From positions 95,779 to 159,778 of the forward strand of contig JAEINK010000004.1 in NCBI GenBank assembly GCA_016342585.1: DNA of 64,000 bases, read 5' to 3'. The notes under the pieces are model-generated. The model did no database searches. It was not told where the DNA came from and saw only the letters and a list, made by a program, of their open reading frames with translations. The stretch is from Spirochaetales bacterium (GTDB lineage: Bacteria > Spirochaetota > Spirochaetia > UBA9216). The position numbers and the translations under genes were made by a program. Positions 44,793-53,505 of this stretch are shown one piece after another; the stretch's first letter is position 1, and every line of letters starts with the position of its first letter.

Positions 44793-46103
44793 TTACTCTT
44801 CCATTACTCTCTCTCTGGGAGAATCCGCAGAGAAATACATGATAATTGGTGAAGGGTTTTCCCTCTCTACGATTCCTTCTTCGATGTCCTTCAGGGGGAT
44901 ATGGGTCAGTTTCAGGCCTGCATCGAGCCTGTTGTAGAAAAAGTTCACTGTGCTTGCGCTGGAAGGAGGCGTGAAATTCAAGGTTATAACCCCATCATAC
45001 TTCTCTTTGATATCACTGGCCGGGTAGTAGATGATCTCGGCGCTGCCTCGTCCATCCAGTCCCCTGGGGATTATATCGGGAACGAGTCTGCCATAATCTT
45101 CCCATATAAAATTATTAATACCTTCGAAGGCTATTGTTCCATAGGCACTGCTCTCTGCCGGTCCCATGTAGTAGAGATCCTGGAAAAGGGCTTCCTGTCT
45201 CTGTTTTTCGGTCTCTATGATTCCGGCCATACCATCGATCACAACATAGAGCTGATCAACACTGGCACCTTTGTTGTCGTAATGAACAACAAGCCTGTTC
45301 GGATTTATCACTTTAACATCCATGCCGCTCTCCCCGAAGAGGAAGCGACCCGGTTCACCTTCCAGGATTTCATCGAATTCGAAGACAAATGTATCTTCCT
45401 CGGTTACAACCGTGATGGTTTTTTCTTCCAGGTTCGGAAAAGTTCCAATCGCAGGATTGAAGCTCTCCAGGTTAATCCTTTTTTCAAGAACCATCTCCCT
45501 GAACTCAACGGGCCGGAAGGGTTTTGCAAGAAAATCGGCAATAAGGGGGTCAATTTTAAGGGTATCTTTGCGAGCGAGTCTCTCTTCCATATCGAAAATC
45601 TCAAGGTTTGCCCCAAAACAGTAGCCGGAGATGCCGTCCTCGGTAAGTACCCTGTACCAGTAATCTTCAGTGGATCCTATGGTTACCTTGGGTTCAATTT
45701 TTGAGACAACTTTTACTATCTGTTCCTCTCTGAGCTTATAAATTCTCTCAGCCGTCGATGAGGTCTCTTTTCGAACTGCCTGACCATTTTTAAGGGATTC
45801 CCCATATATGCCAAGCAGAGGAGCATAATTATCGGTAAAGATCTGAGCCTCTTCCTCTTTGTTGAAGAGATCCATCCGCCATCGGGGAAGCTCAACAACG
45901 GGAGCACCTGACTCTGTAATTATATAGGTATCTCTGATATTTGATTCAGAATAAACCGGATATATATTTCCCTGGGTAAGCGATGTATCTTCATTCCACC
46001 AGAGCAGTACGCCATATCCGACAGGTTTCTCACTGCAACCAGTGAGAATAATGAGGGTTAGTAAAACAAAGAGTTGCAATTTAAACTTAAAATTGATTTT
46101 CAT
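44793..46103 (-). CDS. SH3-domain lipoprotein
   Basis: 436 residues. Lipoprotein signal KLQLFVLLTLIILTG followed by Cys23 (lipobox ILTGC). Residues 30-170 contain one or two bacterial SH3-like segments (RKETSSTAERIYKLREEQIV, WYRVLTEDGISGYCFGANLEIF), a fold often used to bind peptidoglycan. The rest is beta-rich, of unknown type. ATG 46103 follows GGAGG ATTTG and replaces the TTG one codon upstream. It sits in the envelope gene run 44.8-49.6 kb. Confidence 0.75.
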   Translation of the reverse strand: MKINFKFKLQLFVLLTLIILTGCSEKPVGYGVLLWWNEDTSLTQGNIYPVYSESNIRDTYIITESGAPVVELPRWRMDLFNKEEEAQIFTDNYAPLLGIYGESLKNGQAVRKETSSTAERIYKLREEQIVKVVSKIEPKVTIGSTEDYWYRVLTEDGISGYCFGANLEIFDMEERLARKDTLKIDPLIADFLAKPFRPVEFREMVLEKRINLESFNPAIGTFPNLEEKTITVVTEEDTFVFEFDEILEGEPGRFLFGESGMDVKVINPNRLVVHYDNKGASVDQLYVVIDGMAGIIETEKQRQEALFQDLYYMGPAESSAYGTIAFEGINNFIWEDYGRLVPDIIPRGLDGRGSAEIIYYPASDIKEKYDGVITLNFTPPSSASTVNFFYNRLDAGLKLTHIPLKDIEEGIVERENPSPIIMYFSADSPRERVMEE

Positions 46104-46176
46104 CAAATCCTCCGTGTGGTTATTTTGACCATATTAGAGGCTTAAGTCAATGGATAATTGCTTGAAGAATAAGTGT

Positions 46177-47034
46177 TTAATGAATGATTACAATCCGGCC
46201 TTCAGAGAGGAGCCTATGGTTTTCTTCCAGGGACAGAAACCGTCTTATATCTTCCTCGGAAAGGATGATATCTGTGTGGTATTTGCCATAAAGCCCTCTG
46301 GCTGTTGTATAGAAAGGGTAGTCTCCAATGCGCTCAGCATAAGCTGATAAATCAGTATCTTTAATATAGGCTGCGATTCCCCTGCTTTTAAGGAATTCCG
46401 GTTTCATATTTACACTGCCGAATATTTCCCATCCCCCCTCATTGAAAATTCGAGGGAAGAAACAGGGGGTTATTTTTTCGGTCCTTGTCATCCCCTGTAG
46501 ATCCCTTTCGCCATAAACCGGCAGGGAATCTGCCGCATATATGACAATCCCAGTGAAGGGGGCGGAGGGTTCATAGGTCATGAAACTGTGAAGTGGTGTC
46601 GGATCCGCTGAGGTAACAAAGGGTTCCACCAGGAGGGGGCGAAGGGGAACCTGATACTCCATAATGAGGGCGGTTAAGCTTAAATTCATTCTTGTGGAGA
46701 TTAAATCCGCTTCATCGGCGAGTCTGTTTATGGTATGGATAAGATCCGGGTTCTGCTGAATGGCCTCTCCGAAGGTGTTGAAGGAATCCACGGTAAGGGG
46801 AAGTAAAGCCTCTCTCAGGTATCCAGGAAACTCCCTGTTGATGGATTGCAGTACCTGGTGTTTCACCAGGGGAAGGGGAGAATCCGAGTCTGGAAGGGTT
46901 GCGGTTACGGAGATCCTCAAAACCCCCGTTTCCCAGTCGATCTCGGTACTGCTTTCCACATTTTCAGTGAAGAGGGGGAGCGCCTGGAAGATTAGCAGTA
47001 TAAAGAGAAAAAGTATAACCTTCCTATATTTCAT
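46177..47034 (-). CDS. Secreted hypothetical protein
   Basis: 285 residues with a signal peptide (KYRKVILFLFILLIFQALPLFTE) and no lipobox. The remainder shows mixed helix and strand and is not recognised; TYEPSAPFTGIVIYAADSLP and PCFFPRIFNEGGWEIFGS are the most distinctive segments. Three consecutive ATG codons follow GGAGG; the third (47034) has the best spacing. It overlaps the end of the LysM gene by 11 bases, so the two are coupled and likely work in the same compartment. Confidence 0.65.
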   Translation of the reverse strand: MKYRKVILFLFILLIFQALPLFTENVESSTEIDWETGVLRISVTATLPDSDSPLPLVKHQVLQSINREFPGYLREALLPLTVDSFNTFGEAIQQNPDLIHTINRLADEADLISTRMNLSLTALIMEYQVPLRPLLVEPFVTSADPTPLHSFMTYEPSAPFTGIVIYAADSLPVYGERDLQGMTRTEKITPCFFPRIFNEGGWEIFGSVNMKPEFLKSRGIAAYIKDTDLSAYAERIGDYPFYTTARGLYGKYHTDIILSEEDIRRFLSLEENHRLLSEGRIVIIH

Positions 47035-48406
47035 CATCATCCTCCAATTCCGGTACCTGAAGCCTTGTTCCACTCCTGAGAACACCGTTTAACTCAATTC
47101 CATTATTCATGGCAAGTTCTTCCGGTGAAACCCCATAGTCTCTGGAAATGGACCAGAGACTGTCCCCTGATTTGACAGTATAGACATCCGTATAGATCTT
47201 TGCACTTGCCTCTATGCCACTCCGGTAGGGCTCTGTCTCCCTGAAGGCCGGAATAATTACCTTTTGACCTATTCTAAGGGCGGATGGGTTTGCTTCCGGA
47301 TTATATTCAATAATCATATTCACCGGGATCCCGAAATGTTCTGCAAGACCATAGAAGGTGTCACCCGAGCCGATCTTGTGAATATAGAACCGGATCAGCC
47401 TTTCAGTACTGTTTTCGAGAACCTCTCTTATAGAATCGGAATACTCGGCCGGAACCTTCAGTTGATAATTTGATAAATCAGGAGGAGTTATACCATATCT
47501 CAATTCAGCGTTTCCTGTAATAAGTCTCTCCAGTGGAACATCTGATTTTGATGCCAGAATTCGCAGATCCACCGCCTGATTAAGTTCTATCCTCTCCCAC
47601 AGTATCGGAGGGTCCCAATCAAGGGGTAATCCAAATCTTCCGGGATAGGATAATATATGGGCAGCCGCCATAAATCTTGGAACATATTGTATTGTCTCTC
47701 TGGGCAGAAGGTTTTTTTCAGCCAGGAGCCAGAAATTATCTATCCCGCTTGAGGCTATGGTTCGCTGTACCCTGCCCAGGCCGCAGTTGTAGGCTGCCAG
47801 GGCGAGGTTCCAGTCCCCAAGCTGTGAATAGTTGTATTTCAGTTTTTTTATGGCCCCCTGGGTGGACTTAATAAAATCCCTTCTGTCATCCCGCCACTGA
47901 TCTACTGTCATCTCGTAGGGGCCGATGGAGTTCATCATGAATTGCCACAAACCGGCAGCCCCCGAGGAGGAGACCACGTGGGATCTGAAGGTTGATTCTA
48001 CGGCGGGAAGAAGGGCAAACTCCAGGGGGATATCATGTTCCTGCACCGTCTCTTTTATATAGGGTAGGAAATCGCGGCTTCTTTTCTGAATTCCCGTAAT
48101 CCACTCTTTATATTCGGGAGATGAAAAAAGGTTGATATAGTAATTCACCCTCTCGGCTCTCTCCGGTTCCAGGGTATGAACCATCATTCCTATGTGATTC
48201 TGCCTTGAGGGGAGGGGTTTGGAGAGTCCTTGCCCCATATCGGGAACAGCTACTATCGGTTCTTCCGGCCATCCCGCCCCTTTTTGGATGCGATAAAGAG
48301 AGGGATTCCGGGGGATCTCCTCCTCTGATGTTCCTTCGGCTAAAACTATTGAGTAGGCTCCCGGGGAGATGAAGAGGAGAAGGAAAAATATGCATCGGAA
48401 TTTCAT
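47024..48406 (-). CDS. Membrane-bound lytic murein transglycosylase with two LysM domains (MltD-like)
   Basis: 460 residues. Signal peptide KFRCIFFLLLFISPGAYS, then a goose-lysozyme-type SLT domain at about 110-260: catalytic Glu in LLPAVESTFRSHVVSSSGAAGLWQF, and ALAAYNCGLGRVQRTI. Two C-terminal LysM repeats follow (HKIGSGDTFYGLAEHFGIP and YTVKSGDSLWSISRDYGVS). It cleaves glycan strands of peptidoglycan and binds them through LysM. The upstream ATG at 48424 is possible; ATG 48406 puts the signal peptide first. Confidence 0.9.
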   Translation of the reverse strand: MKFRCIFFLLLFISPGAYSIVLAEGTSEEEIPRNPSLYRIQKGAGWPEEPIVAVPDMGQGLSKPLPSRQNHIGMMVHTLEPERAERVNYYINLFSSPEYKEWITGIQKRSRDFLPYIKETVQEHDIPLEFALLPAVESTFRSHVVSSSGAAGLWQFMMNSIGPYEMTVDQWRDDRRDFIKSTQGAIKKLKYNYSQLGDWNLALAAYNCGLGRVQRTIASSGIDNFWLLAEKNLLPRETIQYVPRFMAAAHILSYPGRFGLPLDWDPPILWERIELNQAVDLRILASKSDVPLERLITGNAELRYGITPPDLSNYQLKVPAEYSDSIREVLENSTERLIRFYIHKIGSGDTFYGLAEHFGIPVNMIIEYNPEANPSALRIGQKVIIPAFRETEPYRSGIEASAKIYTDVYTVKSGDSLWSISRDYGVSPEELAMNNGIELNGVLRSGTRLQVPELEDDDEI

Positions 48407-48442
48407 GGTGATATTCAGCCCCATTTTTGTATTATCCTGAAA

Positions 48443-49570
48443 TCAGTTAGACCCGGAGAAGGGTTTCTCTCCAAAATAGATCCCAGACCATTGCCATTGT
48501 CCATTTATTTCAGGATCGGCAGGAAATGAGACTCGCGTGAAGTAAAAATACCAGGTTGGAATACGATAGGACCAGCCAAAGGTTTCAAGGTAGGCCTCCT
48601 GGCTATTGGAATCATCATCAAGATCTTTGCGGTAAGAAACCCTTCTGGCCATAAACCGACCAAGAGTAGAGAAAAAGTCATCCACTTCACGTTCTGTCAG
48701 GGGAGACTGCTGATCCCAGGATTGGGTGAAAAAGTTGACCTTAGCCCTGTATTGATTAAGTCTTCTTGTATTCTTGGCATAAACCGCATACTGAATACCC
48801 CTTTTCAGCTCTTCCAGGTTTTCACTGGTCCAGTCTTTCGGATGGTAATCGTAAAACGCTATTTTATCGGTAATCTCCTGATATGCTTCCGGTGCTCCCG
48901 GAATCACGGTTTCTGGAAATTCAAGATAGTTCTTATACGCCTGGATTGAAAGGTCCCACTCTCCCAGCTGTTCATAGGTTCTGGCAAGGTTATAGTAGGT
49001 TAATCCCTGGTTAATGCTCATTGATTTCCCTGAATCTGATGATTCACTGGAAAACCTGGCAAGGAGTTCCTGAAAATACTCTACCCTGGCAGCTGGTGTA
49101 TCCACAAGCTGGGTGAGATTTGTCAGGCAGATATAGTGAATGGATTTATCCCGCACAAGGAGATCGCTGTGATTCTTTAATATCTGTTCATAGTAGTGTA
49201 CCGCAAAGGGAAATGCCCCCTCCTCCAGGTAGGTATCGGCCACAATCAGGAGGTAATACCCGTTAAAAGGATCTTCGGGATGCTGTTCCACATGGGTGGT
49301 AAGGAGGAGGTTTAATTTATCACTCCTGTTATTGTTATGAAGGTGTTTAATAAGCTGTTGTATTAGAACAAAGGAGTGTTCATAATCCTCGGAAATTTCA
49401 AGATCCGTAAGGAAGGAGTACATCTCCTCTCTCTCTTCATTGTTGCCTACGAGGTAATAATCGAGTGGATCCCTTCCGACATACTCTTTAAGCCTGTCGG
49501 TGAATCCACAGGATGTTAATTCAATCAGTAGTCCTGCCGTCAGCAGGATGAAAATTGCTTTTTTCTTCAT
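48443..49570 (-). CDS. TPR-containing lipoprotein
   Basis: 375 residues. Lipobox LTSC follows KKKAIFILLTAGLLIE. Helical TPR-like repeats occupy about 60-250 (YLLIVADTYLEEGAFPFAVHYYEQIL, YYNLARTYEQLGEWDLSIQAYKNYL). The C-terminal 120 residues are aromatic-rich (FGWSYRIPTWYFYFTRVSF) and unrecognised. TPR lipoproteins usually act as assembly scaffolds in the envelope. It is upstream of the lytic transglycosylase with a 36-base gap. The start could be six codons earlier. Confidence 0.72.
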   Translation of the reverse strand: MKKKAIFILLTAGLLIELTSCGFTDRLKEYVGRDPLDYYLVGNNEEREEMYSFLTDLEISEDYEHSFVLIQQLIKHLHNNNRSDKLNLLLTTHVEQHPEDPFNGYYLLIVADTYLEEGAFPFAVHYYEQILKNHSDLLVRDKSIHYICLTNLTQLVDTPAARVEYFQELLARFSSESSDSGKSMSINQGLTYYNLARTYEQLGEWDLSIQAYKNYLEFPETVIPGAPEAYQEITDKIAFYDYHPKDWTSENLEELKRGIQYAVYAKNTRRLNQYRAKVNFFTQSWDQQSPLTEREVDDFFSTLGRFMARRVSYRKDLDDDSNSQEAYLETFGWSYRIPTWYFYFTRVSFPADPEINGQWQWSGIYFGEKPFSGSN

Positions 49571-49622
49571 CGGAAGTGATAATATCATATTTTTCAGTCT
49601 CTGTTAAATATTTATACTCTAT

Positions 49623-51635
49623 TTACAGACCGAAGAATGAGAGTTTTTTCCTTTTAATATGGCTGATTTTTCTGACTCGAATTCTAAAATCCGTTCCTCC
49701 CGGATCGGCCAGGTAGGGCCCCGAAAGGATGAGATCTTCATCCTCTTTGGAAAGGTGGCGGGGGATAATTTTATCGGTCTGGAGATCATCCTCGGGGGTA
49801 AACCAGGATATTTCCAGGTATTCATGTCCTGAAGATAGGGCTGTTTCTATCAGTCTGATTTTTCCATTGTAATCAAGACCTTTTGCCTCCCGCATATCCT
49901 TCTGAACTATCCCTTTTTTCAGTTGAGAGGGGAGGAGGATCACTTTTTTTCGTATTCGCTCTTCAAGTTCTTCCATCTCCCCGGGGGGAAGTTTCAGTTT
50001 TTCAAGCGAATCGATGAGTTCTTCTTCACCGGATGAGGTCACGGTATCATTCTGAATCTCTGTTTCATCCTCCCCGTCGATATAACCTCCCAGTTTGATC
50101 TCGGCGCCTTCCTCCAAATGCCTGTATACAGATGAGAGTTCAACCTGAAGCTGGGAAATTTTTTCAACGGGTGGAAGGGCGGTTATCCCTGTATTAAGTA
50201 AAGAGGGTTCCCATTGGTCTTTTTCCCCGGGATCCATAAGGTATAAACCCGGGGCCAGAACCTCCCTGATATAGGGCTTCAAAAAAGGGTTGTTTTCGAT
50301 AAGGGGTATCCGGGATTGATCAACTTTAAGGATAATTCCCTCGATTAACCTGACGGATCTGAACTGCTCCTGCCAGCTTTTAAGGGAAAACTCTATGTTT
50401 TGTGGAATTGCTATAGAAGAGAGATCTTCCAGAACATCCTGAAAAGCGGGGAGTTCCTTTCCCTTATGGAGTCCCCGGAAAAAACTGGCCTGATCAAGAA
50501 TGTATATTCCAACCTGATCGAAGGATTGAATGCTTAAATACCAGGCGAGGGGGAAAATCCTTTTCAATTCCACATCCGGCATAATCGTCAGTTCATGATT
50601 GGGATGGAGAGTCATAATTCCCCTGTTTAGGGTCTCCGTGTTCCCTCTTTTCAGATCCCGGCAGATTCCCAGACCATCATTCTCTTTTATCAGAATGCCC
50701 AGATCAATCAGTCGTTCAAGAATTATTTTTAGATCATTTATGGGGGGACGCCTTTCGGTAAGAAGGAGGCTTAAGATCCTTAAGACGATATCCTGTTGAT
50801 AAAGGCAATCCTCCGGCATGGATTTTATGAGACCTGTAACAATCTTTTCCCCATCCTCTTGTTTCCATGGAAATGAAAGGGTTTCGGAGAAGGTCAGGAA
50901 CTCTGCCCAAAGGGTTGTTAACCGAATGACAGGGAGATGATCCGCTATTTTTTTCCATTGAAAAAATTCCGGTTCATACTGCCTGCTGGAATTTTCTTTT
51001 ATCAGTCCTGAAGATGTGAGTACCCTGAGAAGATAGAGGGGTAATTCGTTTGAATGCTTAAAACAGGGAAAGGTATTCTGTAAATCATTGAGGCTTTTCC
51101 GGTTCAAAGTACCGTCGTTTTTTAGACCCGGTGGTCTGTGTATCAGGACCGAGAGGAAAGCGTTCAGAAAACCGTCATTTAGCCAGGGAGAACTGTCTTT
51201 TCCTTCATTCCGCCGACTTGCTGGAAAAAGATTTTCCGGTGTGACAATCTTGTCACGCAGATACTCTTCTGTTTGAGGTGTGGGGTAATAGAGTGAGTGT
51301 TTTCCTTTAAAGAGGAGGAGCCTTTCCTGAAGGTTTATGAGTCTTTGTCTCACTTCCCAGGATGACCACAGCTCCTGAAGAAGGTCGATGACAGGTGCCT
51401 CGGGCGTTCCATCGAGAAGGAATATTATGGTGAGAATCTTTTTATCAAGTTCATCAAGACCGTTGGCAATTCTTTTAAGGTTGGAGTCCTTTCCCATAAA
51501 CAGGTTGAGCTTTTCGATCATTCTGTGTTTGTTGAATGGCGTCTCAAGGTTACCGATATAATTACGCATTAAATTAAAGAACGCCTGATCCTGCAGGGTC
51601 AGCAGGCGATTGTTCCACTCTGTCTGTCGGTTCAT
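49623..51635 (-). CDS. XPB/Ssl2 N-domain-type helicase-associated protein
   Basis: 670 residues, soluble. Residues ~20-120 (RMIEKLNLFMGKDSNLKRIANGLDELDKKILTIIFLL) look like winged-helix units. The region around 330-480 (TLHPNHELTIMPDVELKRIFPL, IPLIENNPFLKPYI) matches the Helicase_C_3 / XPB N-terminal type domain known from XPB partners in actinobacteria and spirochaetes. No ATPase motifs are present. ATG 51635 overlaps the XPB stop (ATGA), so the protein is probably made in step with, and bound to, the helicase. Confidence 0.75.
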   Translation of the reverse strand: MNRQTEWNNRLLTLQDQAFFNLMRNYIGNLETPFNKHRMIEKLNLFMGKDSNLKRIANGLDELDKKILTIIFLLDGTPEAPVIDLLQELWSSWEVRQRLINLQERLLLFKGKHSLYYPTPQTEEYLRDKIVTPENLFPASRRNEGKDSSPWLNDGFLNAFLSVLIHRPPGLKNDGTLNRKSLNDLQNTFPCFKHSNELPLYLLRVLTSSGLIKENSSRQYEPEFFQWKKIADHLPVIRLTTLWAEFLTFSETLSFPWKQEDGEKIVTGLIKSMPEDCLYQQDIVLRILSLLLTERRPPINDLKIILERLIDLGILIKENDGLGICRDLKRGNTETLNRGIMTLHPNHELTIMPDVELKRIFPLAWYLSIQSFDQVGIYILDQASFFRGLHKGKELPAFQDVLEDLSSIAIPQNIEFSLKSWQEQFRSVRLIEGIILKVDQSRIPLIENNPFLKPYIREVLAPGLYLMDPGEKDQWEPSLLNTGITALPPVEKISQLQVELSSVYRHLEEGAEIKLGGYIDGEDETEIQNDTVTSSGEEELIDSLEKLKLPPGEMEELEERIRKKVILLPSQLKKGIVQKDMREAKGLDYNGKIRLIETALSSGHEYLEISWFTPEDDLQTDKIIPRHLSKEDEDLILSGPYLADPGGTDFRIRVRKISHIKRKKLSFFGL

Positions 51636-53299
51636 GAGTCCCACTGCTCAATTGTGTATTTATACCCCTGTTCTGTCAGGAACTTCTGACGGTTGGCACC
51701 GAAGGTCTCTTCGCTTGTGAAACTGCTGACCAGGGAGTAGAAGTATGAACTCCTCTCCTTTGGCCGCAAAATCCTCCCCAGCCTCTGGGCTTCTTCCTGT
51801 CGGGATCCGAATGTGCCTGAGACCTGGATGGCTATGGATGCATCCGGGAGATCGATAGAGAAGTTGGCTACCTTTGAAACAACAAGTACCTTGATCTCTC
51901 CATTTCGAAATGCCCCGAAAAGTTCCTCTCTTTTTGAATTGGGAGTCTTTCCGGTTATGATGGGAGCATTTAAAGCATCGGATAGCTCTTTGAGCTGGGT
52001 GAGATACTGGCCAATTACCAGGGTTGGCTCTCCCCTGTGGTGTTTTAACAGATATTTAGCCACTTCAATCTTAACGGGATTTTCACAGGCGATTCTGTAA
52101 CCGGTTCTCGGTGTGGCTGTAGCATATTTCATCATTAAATCTTCGGGCAGGGGGACCCGGATCTCCTTGCAGTTGGCTTCGGCGATCCAGCCTCGTGCTT
52201 CGAGATCCTTCCAGGGGACATCATACCTTTTCGGACCTACCAGACAGAAGACCTCGTCTTCCCTGCCGTCTTCGCGGATTAATGTGGCCGTAAGACCAAG
52301 CCTTCTTATGGCCTGAATCTCGGCGGTAACCCTGAATACCGGGGCCGGGAGGAGGTGAACCTCATCGTAAATAATAAGCCCCCAGTTCTCCTTGTGGAAG
52401 ATCGGGAAATGGGGGAAGGGGTGGTTTTTGTCCGGTCTCCAGGTGATGACCTGGTAGGTTGCCACGGTAACAGGTTTTATCTCCTTGCTTCGCCCGCTGT
52501 ATTCGCCCACCTCATCTTCGGTCAGGCTCGTTTTATCGATTATCTCTCTCATCCACTGTCGCGCTGCTGCTACATTGGTGGCCAGGATAAGGGTTTTCAT
52601 ACCCAGTTTTACCATAACATCAATCCCGATGATGGTTTTTCCGGCACCGCAGGGCAGCACCAGGGCTCCAAAACCGCTTCCGGGCTTTCCATCTCCCAGG
52701 AAGGAATTGGAAGCATCTTTCTGATAATCCCGGATATTGAATGGTTTACCGGATTTCGTTGTTTCGATCAATTTTACATCGAGGGGATCTCCCGGACGAA
52801 GGGGAACCTCATCCTTGACAGGGTACCCCAGTTTGATTAGAGCCTGTTTTATTGTTCCCCTGTGAAGGAATTCAATAAGGAATCCATTTTCATAGGGAAC
52901 GAGATACTTTTGAAGGCTTTTATGACCGGGTAACTCTTTTCGGATATACTCTTCGGTGATTTCAAGATATAACTGTCCCTCTTCGGGCCCCGGATGGAGA
53001 ACAAGCTTCCCAAACCGGCTGATAGTGTCGGTTATCTGGTATTTAACATTCTCGGGAACGGGAAACCTGCTCCATTTATCGAGGGTCTCTGTAATATGAC
53101 TCGGGGTTAATCCTGCCGAAGCGGCATTCCAAAGGGAGAGAGGACTTATTCTATAGGTATGCATATGCTCGGGGGATTTTTCCAGTTCAGCAAAAGGCGA
53201 TATTTCCCCTCTGGCAACTTCAAATCCCGGGTCATGGACATCCATCATAAGGCTGTGATCACTTTGTACAATTAAGGGGGTTCCGGGGTTTTCTGACAT
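51632..53299 (-). CDS. Bacterial XPB-type DNA repair helicase
   Basis: 555 residues of superfamily 2. An N-terminal DNA-recognition domain (PLIVQSDHSLMMDVHDPGFE) precedes Walker A LPCGAGKTIIGIDV, the DExH box YDEVHLLPAPVF, motif III LTATLIREDGREDE, and the C-terminal RecA domain ending QRLGRILRPKERSSYFYSLV. Spirochaetal and mycobacterial XPB unwind DNA 3'-5' in repair. It is coupled to the XPB-N-domain protein and leads a run of minus-strand genes reaching the envelope cluster. Confidence 0.93.
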   Translation of the reverse strand: MSENPGTPLIVQSDHSLMMDVHDPGFEVARGEISPFAELEKSPEHMHTYRISPLSLWNAASAGLTPSHITETLDKWSRFPVPENVKYQITDTISRFGKLVLHPGPEEGQLYLEITEEYIRKELPGHKSLQKYLVPYENGFLIEFLHRGTIKQALIKLGYPVKDEVPLRPGDPLDVKLIETTKSGKPFNIRDYQKDASNSFLGDGKPGSGFGALVLPCGAGKTIIGIDVMVKLGMKTLILATNVAAARQWMREIIDKTSLTEDEVGEYSGRSKEIKPVTVATYQVITWRPDKNHPFPHFPIFHKENWGLIIYDEVHLLPAPVFRVTAEIQAIRRLGLTATLIREDGREDEVFCLVGPKRYDVPWKDLEARGWIAEANCKEIRVPLPEDLMMKYATATPRTGYRIACENPVKIEVAKYLLKHHRGEPTLVIGQYLTQLKELSDALNAPIITGKTPNSKREELFGAFRNGEIKVLVVSKVANFSIDLPDASIAIQVSGTFGSRQEEAQRLGRILRPKERSSYFYSLVSSFTSEETFGANRQKFLTEQGYKYTIEQWDS

Positions 53300-53505
53300 A
53301 TCATTTGAGGTTACCCGAGCATTGCGATTGTTTCAAGTAGGCTGAGCAAACTCATTGCCATTCTTGAGGCACTTGAGCTTCCTTTCCTGCCCTGGAAGAG
53401 GTTGTTTGTGAATGTATTTCATAAAAATGTGTATGGTGATTATATCGGTTTTGATTTTAACGGCTATGCTGTTACAAGTCAGAAGATTCTGATAAGCTCA
53501 TACCT

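Noticed and set aside
44901-45704. 267-residue plus-strand ORF
   Set aside because: Antisense to the SH3 lipoprotein gene, which has a clear lipobox and Shine-Dalgarno.
53300-53505. Vitamin riboswitch ahead of the ECF genes
   Set aside because: I find no TPP, FMN, cobalamin or other riboswitch core motif in this gap.
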